The notes beneath the pieces were generated by a model, which made no database searches, was not told the DNA's origin, and saw nothing but the letters and a program-made list of their open reading frames with translations. A DNA stretch of 64,000 nucleotides from Cannabis sativa (taxonomy: Eukaryota > Streptophyta > Magnoliopsida > Rosales > Cannabaceae), in NCBI RefSeq assembly GCF_029168945.1, contig NC_083606.1, forward strand, positions 14,100,041-14,164,040, written 5' to 3'. Of the stretch, positions 22,093-35,320 are shown piece by piece. The translations under genes and the position numbers were made by a program. Every line of letters begins with the position of its first letter. Positions within the stretch are counted from its first letter, which is position 1.

Positions 22093-23925
22093 ACAAAAAA
22101 AATTAAAAAAATATGATTTCACGGAATTAGTTCCTGATGGGACCCTTGTATTCCCAGGGGTTTGTACAGTAGGGTCTGTCACCGTTGGATCACTCTGATC
22201 CACCAAGCCTTTATGGGTTTGCACCACCATTTTGTGTGCCTGTTAAGATTGGAAACAGAATAAACTTGGGTTTTTGCTCTCAATGAAAGCACCAAAATAT
22301 TGACCCTACTTTTAATCAATGACAGTAAGTCAATTATGAAGCGATTAGAAATGTAATAAAACAGAGCAAAAACTAATAAGTAATAAAGACACCAAATTTT
22401 GAAGAGATTAAGCCCCTTTATTACGGTAATAGCCTACTCCTCTTAGATTGTATTAACTTGAGAATAAAGAATACAGTGTTTTCTCTCTCAAAGCTCTTAC
22501 AACGAAATATCTTAGTATTTCTCTTGGTTCTCTTTCTAAAGCAATTCTTTCGATCCTTTTTACCATGAAGCTAGGTCACTATTTATAAGGTCTTAATGCA
22601 TGAGGGAAAGTTTCCCCTTTTGCTTACAATGTCTATAATAGGAAGAAACATCTATTACATAATTAGAATACATGAAATGGGGGATTGAGACAGCCTATCG
22701 TATCCCTCTAATTTGATCCCATGATTGTAGGAATTTTCTTCGTGCTTGGATTCCACGATATCAATTCTGAAGTAGAAGTCTTGCTGAATAGTTTAAAAAA
22801 CCAAACTTGCCATCTGCCCGGGCAGTTTGCCCTTTACCCTATTCGTGTAAGTAGACTTTCCGTGTGCACGTGTGCTACCCCAAACTTGTTCGAAATACTC
22901 ATCTCCGCCCAGATACAAGGAATGTTGGACACGTGTCACTCGTACGTGTTGCCACGTCATAGTGCAACAAATGGGATAACATTTCTGTAATTGAGAAAAA
23001 AAATTTCCTAAGGCCTATTTTTGACAATAAGCCTTAATTTCTTCTAAGAGGCACATAATCATAAATTAATAATTAAATTCTTAATTATCTACTAATTCTC
23101 ATAATTTAACTATGTCGTCATTACAATTCCCTTCAAATTCCAAGTAACACACAATGTTCCAACGGTTGGGGAAGGGTGTAAAGTAACACAGTTATGAGGA
23201 GATGTTTGGAGCACTCGAGTATCCGACTAACACTCTGCATTTATTGCATGTCTAGGGATTTAATTTCAGAAAATTGGAACTTACAAAATTGTAAATTAGA
23301 ACTTATGGGTAAATGTTGTCTATATTTTTTTTACTAAAATACATGGCAAGTAGAGAGTAAACCACGTGTCTATGGGGCTCGCATAGAAGACATAACAAAT
23401 CAATATTAACATTTGAAATCTAAAAAACATTCGAAAGGCATGGGGGTGTCCGAGAGTGCACAATGATTCCAAAAGGATTCTTGAAACTGATTTCAAACTC
23501 TATCTTCTAGGAGAGTGAGTGCCTCCCGAATCATCTAGTGTTTGAGAGCTACCAGTGTTCCTGACACATCTCCTGAGACAAAGCACTGTAGATGACTACT
23601 TCAGTGCATACGAAAAAGTGAACCTGCTCTCAAAGAGAAGATGTCTTTAGGATTTAGCCTATACTTTTCTGACATTCTGTTTTCTTATGGACGCTAATTG
23701 ACGACTACTCCTTGTGCTGTCCCATCAGCCGTGTAGAAGTTAAGTCTTGTCTCACCAAATTCCTACTTCAAAGCTTACTTGATGCACACATCACAAACAT
23801 CATTTTCTACACCTATAGTAAAGGTCATGTAGAGCCTAGAGGTAAAGGGAAGGATAAAGAAAGAATGTAAGTGGAAAGGGGGATCGAAAATCCAAAAAAT
23901 AAAAAATAGTAAAAAAAAAACTTAA
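22093..23925. other. Gene-free stretch with short undefined repeats
   Basis: I find no gene. A segment at 22245-22400 (TGCTCTCAATGAAAGCACC and following) is of a type I associate with dispersed plant repeats, but I cannot assign it to a family. Short open frames (for example 22721-22990) have no recognisable protein. Confidence 0.3.
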
Positions 23926-24095
23926 AAACTTCAAAACAGAATATGCTCAATTGTAATGACAATATTACTCATCAATAAAAGTGGTTTGTGGATTAAGGTT
24001 AATTAATACCTGAACCACGTAAAAATACTCTTCACTACATATAATTAATTTTCCTAAAATAAAATTAAGGAGTTGTCGAAAATCTCGGTCAATAA
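23926..24095 (+). mobile_element. Ty3/gypsy LTR 3' end plus decayed primer site
   Basis: The run GGATTAAGGTTAATTAATAC followed by CTGAACCACGTAAAAATAC parallels the 3' part of the Tat LTR near 10235-10272. It is followed by TTGTCGAAAATCTCGGTC, which parallels the decayed primer-site region at 60730-60752. I infer a truncated LTR and leader junction. No internal coding sequence follows. Confidence 0.45.
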
Positions 24096-24177
24096 TAAAA
24101 AAAAATAAAAAAATAAAACTAAAAAAATAAGAAAAAAATAAATTAAAATTTAATATATATTAAAAATTTGATAAAGC

Positions 24178-24249
<72 letters not shown>
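24178..24249. repeat. (TAT)n microsatellite, about 24 units
   Basis: Seventy-two bases of uninterrupted TAT/ATT repeat. It borders the left end of the TTA-flanked element at 24254. Confidence 0.98.
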
Positions 24250-24797
24250 CTTAGAACATCTCTAATAAAGTGCTATAAAGATGTTGTATAAGTATTTTTT
24301 TAGTCCATGTTCATAAAATTAAACTCTAATAATAGTGTATAATGTAGTTTAAATTTAACACATACTAGAAATTGTGCCAAATTTGAAACAAAATATAGGA
24401 AGAACCAAATTTTACACCGCAATAGGTATCATTCTCTATTATTATTTTCCCACTCATTAATGTAATTAATAACTTTTTACATTTATGTATTTTAACAAAG
24501 CATAAAGCACCAATAGTCACGATAATAACCTCACTTGCCTAGCTTAACTAATTCTCTTTTATAGGCGAGAAAAGCAGACGTGAAGAGAGAGGAAATATCG
24601 CGTAGAGGAGAGAAGGAAATATCACGTATTGGCTGGAACCTTCGTGAAGTTTTTGCGATAATCCACAGGCGTCGTTCCACCGATCAACGACGCCCAACGT
24701 CGCCGAGCAGTCGTCTGAGAGTGGTTCAAGAGTGGTTCGATTCAGTCGTATTTGAACATTCTACCCATACCACATGTTCTCTATGGTGGCTATTTGA

Positions 24798-26509
24798 TGT
24801 TGGAATTATTTTACCAGGATCTCAAATCTACTCACAAGTATGTTATTTAACATCCTAAATATGAACTTCTAAAACGATATGAAATAAACACATATAAAGT
24901 ATGAGAAACCTTACAGTGGTTGCAGCGGAATATAATGTCTCCTTCCGCTCAGATCTCTAACCCTTGTATCCTTTCTGTCACAGAGTATCACCAAGATCTG
25001 AGCCCGAATGTCCTTATGTTGAATTTGGATTCTTCACGATCTTACACACTATGATTGAGGTACCACTTGATGTGTGTGGGCACTACTCTATCACTCAAGG
25101 GTTTCGAATTTTAATAGTGAAGAAGAAGACTTAAAGTGGCGGCTAGGTTAGGGAGAGAAGGCACTCAGTTTTTCTGAAGAAAGATGTATATTTTTCTGAA
25201 GCAATCACTACCTATTTATAGCAAACCGCTAAGGTAAGGTTAGAATTATTTGGCATTAAAATAATGAAAAAATAAATGATAAATCCCTATAAGAGTGGCC
25301 GACCATGTAAGTGGATAATGAGCCCCACTTTTGCAATTTTGCTGTTTTATCATTTCTGCATCTCTTTTTCTCAAAAACGCTAATTTTCCAATTTAACCAT
25401 TTAAATGTCAATTCCAATTATTTAATAACTAAAAATTAATTATTAAATAATAATGTCATTTAATATATTTATTAATTAGACTAATCAAAGTCTCTTAATT
25501 AACAAATGTACCCTAGAAACTTTTTCTTCACAATTTTGCCCTTGCTTAGTGAAAATGTCACTGACTTATTAATTCTTTGTTGCATCCGCGCATAGAACTC
25601 AGAATTGCACTCTGAGTTATATAGAACGCTCTATATATTCCACCATATAGATACGCTATTAATTATCCATTGTTATAATCCTAATTTGATCAATGACCCT
25701 TTATAGATGATTTACATTGAATATGGATCCAAATTATTGTAACACCTTTCAATGTATTTTATCCTTAAAACACTTAGCTCCGTATAAATGATATTTCAGC
25801 TAAGTGAAATGAGTACTCAACCATTTATTCCTGTTTAGCTAAGCTCGAAGGAAATCATCATTTCACTTTCTATTTGCCAGAAAGAAGCTATAGACTCTAT
25901 CTTTATGTTTAGCGCTCCCACTCAATTGCACTACCATGTTTCCAAAAAGTACGTATCACCCTGACCTGAAAGTAGGCTTAACTAACAATTTAAGGAACAT
26001 GTGTAATACTTTTGATATTGAACCTAAACATATCAGGATTAAGATCATTTGATCTAGGATCAACTAGGTGATATTGAATTGAACAGATTTTACGGTAACT
26101 TTAATATATCTGAATCAAAGTTCAATATCGGTCCCTTCCGATGCATACTCCATGCATCCAACCCAAGCTTTACTTTAACCAATGCTCTGGAAAGAACATA
26201 GCACTTATCCACAGTGCAAGTAAACTATGTTGTAGATTTTCATATCAGTTAAACCTTGTGTTCTTGTAAATCTAGGAATATATATTCAATCACATAATCT
26301 TGATTACTTTCCATTGTGCTGACGACACAATAAACAAGAATATAAATGTGAAAAGGGTTTGGATGAATTTATAAATCAATTAGACAAGTAAATGATAACA
26401 TGAACCAAATGACACCCAAATGAGTGATAAATACTTCTGTTTCTTTATTGATTTAAAAGAATAGGAATTACATTGAAATGGAGTTTTATTTAGGGCATAA
26501 AACCCAACA
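24798..26509 (-). repeat. 3' LTR of the 10.2-kb copia element (with deletion)
   Basis: 1712 bp. It matches the other LTR (33134-35005) nearly throughout but lacks about 155 bp at a junction near 25556. The segment it lacks (33896-34049 in the partner) is also present in the family copy at 60899-62780. The ancestral LTR therefore had the segment, and this copy lost it after insertion. Confidence 0.93.
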
Positions 26510-26538
26510 AAATCCCACTTGCACTAATATAAAACTAA

Positions 26539-29500
26539 TCAGTACATATCAATTAATCCTAAATTCTGACAGTGATTTTGAAATGTAGTTCCTGCCAAGA
26601 CTTTGGTGAATGGGTCAGCTAGATTGTCCTCTGTGTTCATTTTCTCCACCAGTACATCCTCTCTTGCCACATATTCTCTGATGATGTAATATTTCCTTTC
26701 TATATGCTTGCTTCTCTTGTGGCTTTGAGGCTCCTTACTGTTGGATATGGCTCCAGTGTTATCACAAAGCAAAACCAAAGGTTTTTCAATTCCAGGAATG
26801 ACACCTAGTCCGGTGAAGAACTTTCTAAGGCAGAAAAGTTCTTTGGCAGCCTCTGTTGCAGCTATGTATTCTGCTTCCATGGTAGAGTCTGAAATTGCAG
26901 TTTGTTTAGCACTTCTCCAAACCACTGCTCCACCCCCAAGAGTAAACACCATCCCAGATGTAGATTTCCTGTCATCAAGAAATGCCTGGAAATCTGAATC
27001 AGTATAGCCTACAGGATTTAAAGCACCACCCTTGTAGATTAACATGAATTGTGTTGTATTCTTCAAGTATTTTAAGATATGCTTAATAGCTTTCCAATGT
27101 TCCTGTCCTGGATTTGTCTGATACCTGCTCACGATTCTCACTGCATAACAGATGTCAGGTCTAGTGCATAACATTGCATACATTAGACTTCCAATTGCTG
27201 AAGCATAAGGAACCTTTCTCATGTCCTCTATCTCTTGAGGATTAGTGGGACACTGTTCCTTAGATAGATGGATACCAAATCTAGAAGGCATATGCGCCCC
27301 TTTGGCGTTGGTCATGAAAAATCTCTCTAAAACTTTATCAATGTAAGCAGTTTGAGAGAGAGCAAGGGATATGTTCTTCCGGTCTCTGATAATCTGAATA
27401 CCGAGAACATAGGCAACTTCACCCAAATCTTTCATTTCAAATTGAGTGTCTAGCCATTCCTTGACGTCAGTCATTTTATTCACATTGTTGCCAATGATCA
27501 AAATGTCGTCAACATAAAGGACCAGGAATACTACCATTTGGTCACCCTTGAGTTGGTAAACACAAGGTTCATCTTAATTCTGAAGAAAGTCGTAGGTCTT
27601 GATGATCTCGTCAAACCTTTTGTTCTAGGAGCGAGAAGCTTGCTTAAGTCCATAGATGGATCTATTGAGTTTGCAAACTTTCTTTTCCTGCCCTGGAAGA
27701 ACATAGCCTTCTGGTTGCTCCATATAGATGGTTTCTTCAAGAATTCCGTTAAGGAAAGCTATCTTGACATCCATTTGTCAGATTTCATAATCGAAAGCGG
27801 CAGCGATGGAAAGAAGAATTCGAATGGATTTGAGCATGGCGACAGGACTAAAAGTTTCCTCATAGTCCACACCTTCTCTTTGGGTGTAACCCTTGGCGAC
27901 CAGTCTAGCTTTGAAAGTTTCGACTTTGCCTCCAGCGCCTCTTTTCTTCTTGTAGACCCACTTACATCCGATTGGATGATAGTCGTCAGGTGCGTCTACA
28001 TATTCCCAGACTTTGTTCTTTTTCATGGAATCCATTTCTAAATCCATGCCGGCTGACCATCGTTTCCGTTCTAGACTTGCCATTGCCTGTTTATAGGTTA
28101 ATGGGTCGTCATCAATACCGTCACCAACGACCATATTGATTTCACCATCCAAGCAATAACGAGATGGCTTAGTAGAAACCCTCCCACTACGACGAGGTGC
28201 GGTGATCTTCTGAACAGGAACTTTAGCGGTAGTTTTCTCAATTGTTTCAACTGAGGGAGTGGGATTATCCTCTTCTTGGGAAGGAGAGGACGGAACATTA
28301 GAAGGAGCAATATCTGAAAGCATTTCCTCTAATACAACTTTACTTTTCGGTTTGAATTCTTTAATATAATTTTCTTCAAGGAAAGTAGCATTTGTAGAAA
28401 TAAACACTTTATTATCCTTGTAACTATAAAATAGTCCACCCCTAGTCTCTTTAGAATTTCCGACAAACAAGTAAAATTTTGTTCGCGATTCCAGTTTGCC
28501 TTCTTTCTTTCTTAAGACATGAGCAGGGCACCCCCAAATTCTATAATGGCGTAAAGAAGGTGTATGACCATTCCATAGTTCGACGGGTGTCTTAGGATCT
28601 GCTTTAGATGGAACAACATTTAGAATGTCATTTGCCATCTGTATAGCATATCCCCAGAATGACGTAGATAGAGTTGAATAACTCAACATAGACCCAACCA
28701 TTTCCAAAAGAGTGTGATTTCTTCTTTCTGCTACTCCATTATGTTGTGGAGTGCTAGGTGCAGTATATTGGGATTCAATTCCAAGTTCAATTAAATGATC
28801 TTTGAACTGCATATCCATATATTCTCCACCCCTATTAGTTCGCAAGATCTTCAATGTTTCACCTAATTGGTTTTGAGCCAAAGCATGAAATTCCTGAAAC
28901 TTTTCAAACGTTTCAGATTTCTTTTGCATTAGGTAAAGGAAACTATATCTAGAGAAATCGTCAATGAAAGTGACAAAATACTCATAACCACCTCGGGCTT
29001 TGACATTTAGGGGTCCGCAGACATCCGAATGTACTAACCCTAGGGGTTGTTTGGCACGCTCTCCCTTTGCAGAGAGAGAACGTTTGATCATTTTACCTTT
29101 TAGGCATGACTCGCATACAGGTAATTCACCTAAGGCGACATCTTTCAATGGACCGTCTTTGGTTAGCCTATTGAGTATATTATAGCCAATGTGACTTAAA
29201 CGTAAGTACCATAGATAGGTTTGCTCATCATTATCAATCTCTTTTCTTTTTAGGTTTCTAGGTTTAGCAACATTGAAAAGTTCGTTGTTTAGTGCGAATT
29301 TTGTATCCGGTCTCAAAACATAAAGCCCTTGTTCCATGTAAGTAACACATAATTGAAATCCATTACGAGAAATTGAACAAAAAGTACTCGAAAAATTCAA
29401 ATTATAGAGATGTGTTTGTAAACATGAAACACTAATCAAGTTTCTACTAAAGTTTGGAATAAATAAAAAATTTTCTAAAAGTAAAAATTTCTTTTGAAAC

Positions 29501-30174
29501 TTGAGGCGGGCTTTTCCTCTTGCTTTGACCGATACTAACTGTCCATTTCCAACTTTAAGCTTTAACTCTTCTGGGTGCAGATTTTCCCAAGTTTCAAGCA
29601 GCTGCAGTGAAGAACAAACATGGTTAGTAGATCCAGAATCAACAATCCAGATGGATTTGTCATTCTCTAAAACACATGATTCAAAGACAAAAGTATTACC
29701 TTCGTTTGAATTGTTTAGAAGCCTGGGACATCGTTCTTCATGATGTCCCTTCTCATTACAATTCGAACGTAGAAGAATATAACTATCAATTGTATTTGAA
29801 GAAGCAGCTTTGTTAGAAGCTTCATGCTTAATCCTTTTCCTCTGATTAAAGTTTGCAAAACCAGGATGTGGCATTGCAATCAGATTCCGTTCATATGCTC
29901 GTAATTCTGCTTCGAGCTTATCCATGTCGGAAGAGTTAAAATTGTTGATCATGTAAGATACAACAAATGTATTGTACTCTAGAGGAAGACTATTAAGTAT
30001 GAATTGTACCCATTGTTCCTTTGATAATTCAATTCCAAGTAGATTTACCTTTTGGAACTTCAGATCCATCATCAATAGGTGTGAGTTTATGCAACTACCA
30101 TGATGCATTTTCACACTATAGAGTTCATTTGCAAAAGCATTTACTAGGAGTGGGTCGGGGTGTGGGTTGTTCAT
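26539..30174 (-). pseudogene. Copia gag-pol polyprotein, three in-frame stops
   Basis: One minus-strand frame from 30174 encodes a gag C-terminal part ([26 protein letters not shown]). A zinc knuckle follows in which the first Cys is Arg (R-x2[11 protein letters not shown]). Next are the protease motif [12 protein letters not shown] and the integrase: [18 protein letters not shown], then LRTNRGGEY where the second catalytic Asp is Asn, and [12 protein letters not shown]. Reverse transcriptase has WKYVDAP-like [24 protein letters not shown] and, after the stops, YVDDILIIG. It ends with RNase H motifs YTDSDF, EAEYIAATEA, LLCDN and KHIERKYYII. Stops interrupt the same frame at 27780-27778 (TGA), 27627-27625 (TAG) and 27576-27574 (TAA). 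No frameshift is needed between 30174 and 26539. The gag N terminus (about 90 residues) is missing. Confidence 0.92.
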
Positions 30175-33115
30175 ATTGGCACTACAAATATCAATAAACA
30201 GAAGTAAGGTTTTGGTTCAAAAATTCATACACAAGTTCAGAAAATAACAAGAAATCACATATATTTATAAAATACTAAAATTTAACATATTTTATTTTCT
30301 AAGGTTTTCAATAAACTGATACAGTGTCCCGTTTAGGCGAGAGTCAAAGCATCATCCACTGATTAGAATTGTCAATTCATCTAAAATGATAAACATTCTA
30401 GCAACCTTTTATTCGATCGAAAAGAGAATCTGACGTTGTCCCGTTTAGGCGAGAGTCAAGGTCATTCCTATTTCATGAGCCTCCACCATTGTTTCATACT
30501 TTTGTAAGCCCTATAATAGTCGCCACCATTATGGTGATCTATTCTAAAATAAACACTTACAAAAAAAAAAATACTTATCTTTCGAGATTCTACGGCGTTA
30601 AATTGCTAATTAACGTTCCTCCATTAGAGGGGATTACTCACTAAAATAATTAATTATGTAAAACCAACAATAGAGATCGAATGTCTCTTGATTAAAGCTC
30701 ATTATTTAAAAATATATATTTTATTTAATCATTTATTTTATTCTATATTTTAATAATGAAAATAAAAATTAAAGTTGGTTAATTGTAAAAAAAATTTAAA
30801 AAAAAAATTCCAACTTTAACTAAATTGTCAATTGTTTAATTAAAAAAAATCAAAATTAAATAAATAATTAAAATATAATAAAATAAAATTTGAAAATTTC
30901 TAATTTAAGTTGTTATAGATAAATCTAAAATATCCAACTTAAATATTTTTCAAATAACATTTAATTAAATATCAAAAATTAAGTTGTAACCACCTAATTT
31001 AAAAGATATTCTATTTTAAATTGATCTTTATGAAAAAAAATCAACTTAAAAAAATATCTTAAGAATCTTCAATAACCAATTCCTAGAATTCCTCAACTTA
31101 ATTTTGAAATTTCAAAAGATATTCAAATTTAAGTTAACAAATAAAATCAGTTAGAAATAACTAATTTTCAACTTAAATAGGATATTTAATGAAATAATTA
31201 AAATAAGCTTCAGAAAGAATCTAGTTAGTTATAATTCTATATTTAATTAAATACAAGAAAAATACATATAGTTTATCTAGAAATAATTTCATTAAACTAA
31301 GTGTGTTTTTCTTAAATTAATTTCAAAATATACGAATGAAAAATAAATTCCATTTATTTTGAAATTAATTACGTTGCTAATCAATTTTATTAGGTTAAAC
31401 TAATTTAATTAACTTAGTACAATTATCCAAATCAGGCAAATGGGCCTTCACAGTTGGGGTTGTTCGTGTGAGGGAGGGCTGGGTTCAGTATGCCGTACCC
31501 ACTGCTATTGGCCCCCTAACTCTCACACAAGGCCCAAAAGAGAGGAATTTAACCTTGAAATGAACAACTGTTATTAATTGAATAGGCCCAAAAACCTAAA
31601 TGGACCTAAATAAAATCTATCATGGTGTGACATTTTATTTAGCAACCTAGTTCATCTTAATTAAAAAAAATTAAATGAACAACCTATATGCATCTAAACA
31701 TAAAGTAAACATATAGGCTCACACAGGCACAAAATTTGGATGGATCCTATCATGTTACTAGGTCAGACACAAATGAAAGAAGAATGTAAAATTTACTTGT
31801 TACAAATTATTTACTTGATCTATTGACAATTGGACTATGGGTTAAAATCAGATCATTGGATCTGTCAACAAGTTAACCATGGCAATTTAGATCAAGCAAT
31901 AATAGGTTTTAGAAAACTTACAAACAATCTAAAACACATACTCCTGCAACAAGTTGGATAGTTGGATGTATGAATTATTTAATTTTAAAATAATTAATTA
32001 AAAAAAATCGAAAATAATAAATAAAAAATATATATTTTCGATTTTTTTAAAAAAATTAAATAAAAATAATTATTTAAAATTAAACTTACAACTTTGAAAA
32101 ATTAGGTTTAACTAACTTAAATATATTTTCAAAAAAAAAAATGCTAACTATCTTTTAAATTTCATGTTATTTTATAAATTAAATATTCAATAAAATAAAA
32201 TGATAATTTAATATCCTTTTTTCTGATTTTATAATTTAATTTTAAAAAAATAACAAAATTTAAAAAGTTAGCAAAATATCTTATCTTTATTCAAAATATC
32301 ATGATTATAATAATCTTATTTTAAAATTTAAATAAGGTTAATTTATTTTAAAAAAATAATTTAAAAAAAAACTAATATCTGACCTTAAATTTAAAAATAA
32401 GATTAAATAATCAAAATTTAAAATAAGATAGATAATTAAGCAAAAAAATATATATATATTTACCTATTTTCAAGTTCAAATTACACTAATATCTTAAATT
32501 AATTTTAAAAAATTCAATTAATTTAATTCTGAAAATTAGAATTGAAATAAGAATAGTAAATATCTAAATACAAAACTACACAAAAAATCGAAAGTTAATT
32601 CCATGAAATAGCATGAAAAATCGAAGAAAACGAAAAAAAAAAATGTGAGTTGTACGGATGGTATGCACAGCATACCATCTGCGCGCGCACAAGAGGAGAT
32701 ATGGCCAAGAAAACTCGGCGCAAGGTGGTCCTTGCATGATTTCCGCGCGCCGAATGGGGTATGAGACACCCCTGTGCGTGTTGCTCGGACAAAATCTTGT
32801 CCGAACACGCATCTGGCCGAGTGAATGGGCCATCCGCGCGCGCGTGGGATAGGTGATCACCTCATCCTTTTTCAAATCTTCAAAAAATCATAACTAATTC
32901 AAATAAAATCGAAATTGAGTTCTGTAAAAAAGTGAATTGCTTAATTTTTTCCAAACTATCCAATAAAAATAATTTTAGAAACGAAAATTCAATTATTTTC
33001 ATTAAAGTTTCACAAGCATCAATCAATCATCATATAACACACAGATCAACATGAAACCGTCCAAATCACACACAAATCATTTTAAGTCCAAATTTCTTGA
33101 AAGTAAATCAATTAT
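30175..33115 (-). other. Long non-coding leader of the copia element
   Basis: About 2.9 kb between primer site and gag with no coding content in any frame. The phrase TGTCCCGTTTAGGCGAGAGT occurs twice (about 30329 and 30437). Most of the stretch is over 75% A+T by eye. Exceptions are a GC-rich island at 32640-32860 full of CGCGCG and a GC-rich patch at 31435-31545. A splice-acceptor-like TTTGTAG lies just upstream of the gag Met at 30174, so the gag N terminus may once have been supplied by splicing or was deleted. Confidence 0.6.
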
Positions 33116-33131
33116 CATGGCTCTGAGGCCA
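33116..33131 (-). other. Primer binding site of the copia element
   Basis: Minus strand reads TGGCCTCAGAGCCATG beginning two bases after the LTR. It matches the initiator Met-tRNA-complementary TGGTATCAGAGCC of plant copia elements except for two bases. Confidence 0.85.
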
Positions 33132-33133
33132 GT

Positions 33134-35005
33134 TGTTGGAATTATTTTACCAGGATCTTAGATCTACTCACAAGTATGTTATTTAACATCCTAAATATGA
33201 ACTTCTAAAACGATATGAAATAAATACATATAAAGTATGAGAAAACTTACAGTGGTTGCAGAAGAATATAATGTCTCCTTCCGCTCAGATCTCTAACCCT
33301 TGTATCCTTTCTGTCGCAGAGTATCACCAAGATCTCAGCCCGAATGTCCTTCTGTTGAATTTGGATTCTTCACGATCTTACACACTATGATTGAGGTACC
33401 ACTTGATGTGTGTGGGCACTACTCTATCACTTAAGGGTTTCGAAGTTTAATAGTGAAGAAGAAGAATTAAAGTGGCAGCTAGGTTAGGGAGAGAAGGCAC
33501 TCAGGTTTTCTGAAGAAAGATGTATATTTTTCTGAAGCCATCACTACCTATTTATAGTAAACCACTAGGGTAGGGTTAGAATTATTTGACATTAAAATAA
33601 TAAAAAAATAAATGATAAATCCCTATAAGAGTGGCCGGCCATGTAAGTGGATAATGAGCCCCACTTTTACAATTTTGCTGTTTTATCATTTCTGCAGCTC
33701 TTTTTCTCAAAAATGCCAATTTTCTAATTTAACCATTTAAATGCCAATTCCAATTATTTAATAACTAAAAATTAATTATTAAATAATAATGTCATTTAAT
33801 CTATTTATTTATTAGACTAATCAAAGTCTCTTAATTAACAAATGTACCCAAGAAACTTTTTCTTCACAATTTTGCCCTTGCTTAGTGAAAATTCATAAAC
33901 TAAACATAGTCTAATTTTAGAATTATAATTGATTAATCAAAATCAATTAACTGAGTCTTACAAGCAGTATTATCTCAACTAGTATGGGGACCATGGGCCT
34001 ATATATCCGAGCTTCCAATAAGCAGACCAAGAATTTACCAAGTAAATTCACTGACTTATTAATTCTTTGTTGCATCCACGCATAGAACTCAGAATTGCAC
34101 TCTCAGTTATATAGAACGCTCTATATATTCCACCATATAGATACGCTATTAATTATCCATTGTTATAATCCTAATTTGATCAATGACCCTCTATAGATGA
34201 TTTACATTGAATATGGATCCAAATTACCGTAACACCTTTCAATGTATTTTATCCTTAAAACACTTAGCTCTGTATAAATGATATTTTAGCTAAGTGAAAT
34301 GAGTACTCAACCATTTATTTCTATTTAGCTAAGCTCGAAGGAAATCATCATTTCACTTTCTATTTGCCAGATAGGAGCTATAGATTCCATATCTATATTT
34401 AGCGCTCACACTCAACTGCACTACCATGTTCCCAAAATGTACGTATCACCCTGACCAAAAAGTAGGCTTAACTAACAAATCAAAGAACATGTGTAATACT
34501 CCTGAGATTGAACCTAACCATATCAGGATTAAGATCATTTGATCTAGGATCAACTAGGTGATATTGAATCGAAGAGATATTACAGTAAATTATCATATCT
34601 GAATCAAAGTTCAATATCGGTCCCTTCCGATGCATACTCCATGCATCCAACCCAAGCTTTACTTTAACCAATGCTCTGGAAAGAACATAGCACTTATCCA
34701 CGGTACGGTGCAAGTAAAATATGTTGTATATTTTCATATCAGTTAAACTCTGTGTTCTGATAAATCTAGGAATATATATTCAATCACATAATCTCGATTA
34801 CTTTCCACTGTTCTGACGACACAATAAAAAAGAATATAAATGTGAAAAAGGTTTGGATGAATTTATAAATCAATTAGACAAGTAAATGATAACATGAACC
34901 AAATGACACACAAATGAGTGATAAATACTTCTGTTTCTTTATTGATATTTAAAAGAATAGGGATTACATTGAAATGGATTTTTATTTAGGGCATAAAACC
35001 CAACA
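33134..35005 (-). repeat. 5' LTR of the 10.2-kb copia element
   Basis: 1872 bp, the complete LTR. On the minus strand it starts TGTTGGGTTTTATGCC and ends AATTCCAACA, followed by the primer site. Family copies occur in the opposite orientation at 60899 and 63097. Confidence 0.95.
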
Positions 35006-35320
35006 TTTGATTCAATCACTCTTCCAATTATCTCATTTATTAATTTACTATTATTAGGTTAAGAAAAACATATATGGATTGCGGTTTCTTAGTTTTTAAG
35101 TCCTACTCTGTTTTAATTTTTTATTTCATTTATGAATTTTCTATTATAAGGTTAATTCCAATAGTATTTTTAGGGTTAGAATTATAAGGAGTACTAACCT
35201 TAATTAATTTTAATGTTGTGATCGTGTTTATATGTTTAAACTATTTTAGTTTTTCCCATTAATCTTGTCTTTTGACATGGTTCTTTAGTCTTTTCCTTTT
35301 AGTTTTTTCTGGTTCGAGTC

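Larger units (their letters stand above)
24798..35005 (-). mobile_element. Ty1/copia LTR retrotransposon, 10.2 kb, minus strand
   Basis: Complete two-LTR element: LTRs 24798-26509 and 33134-35005 start TGTTGG and end CCAACA as plus-strand TG..CA. The 5-bp target duplication TTTGA lies at 24793-24797 and 35006-35010. Primer site on the minus strand (33131-33116) reads TGGCCTCAGAGCC, close to the initiator Met-tRNA type TGGTATCAGAGCC. The purine tract is at 26521-26510 (AGTGGGATTT). Domain order gag, zinc knuckle, protease, integrase, reverse transcriptase, RNase H is copia-type. It is inactive: three stops in reverse transcriptase, a changed integrase Asp and a truncated gag. The identical target duplications show one clean insertion. 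Confidence 0.95.

Noticed and set aside
32536..32875. Three overlapping minus-strand frames in the GC-rich island
   Set aside because: Composition effect of the GC-rich segment in the copia leader; no recognisable domain or copia protein.
34480..34737. Frames inside the copia LTRs (for example 34480-34737, 61725-61925, 62402-62614)
   Set aside because: LTRs are non-coding; the same frames differ or break between LTR copies.
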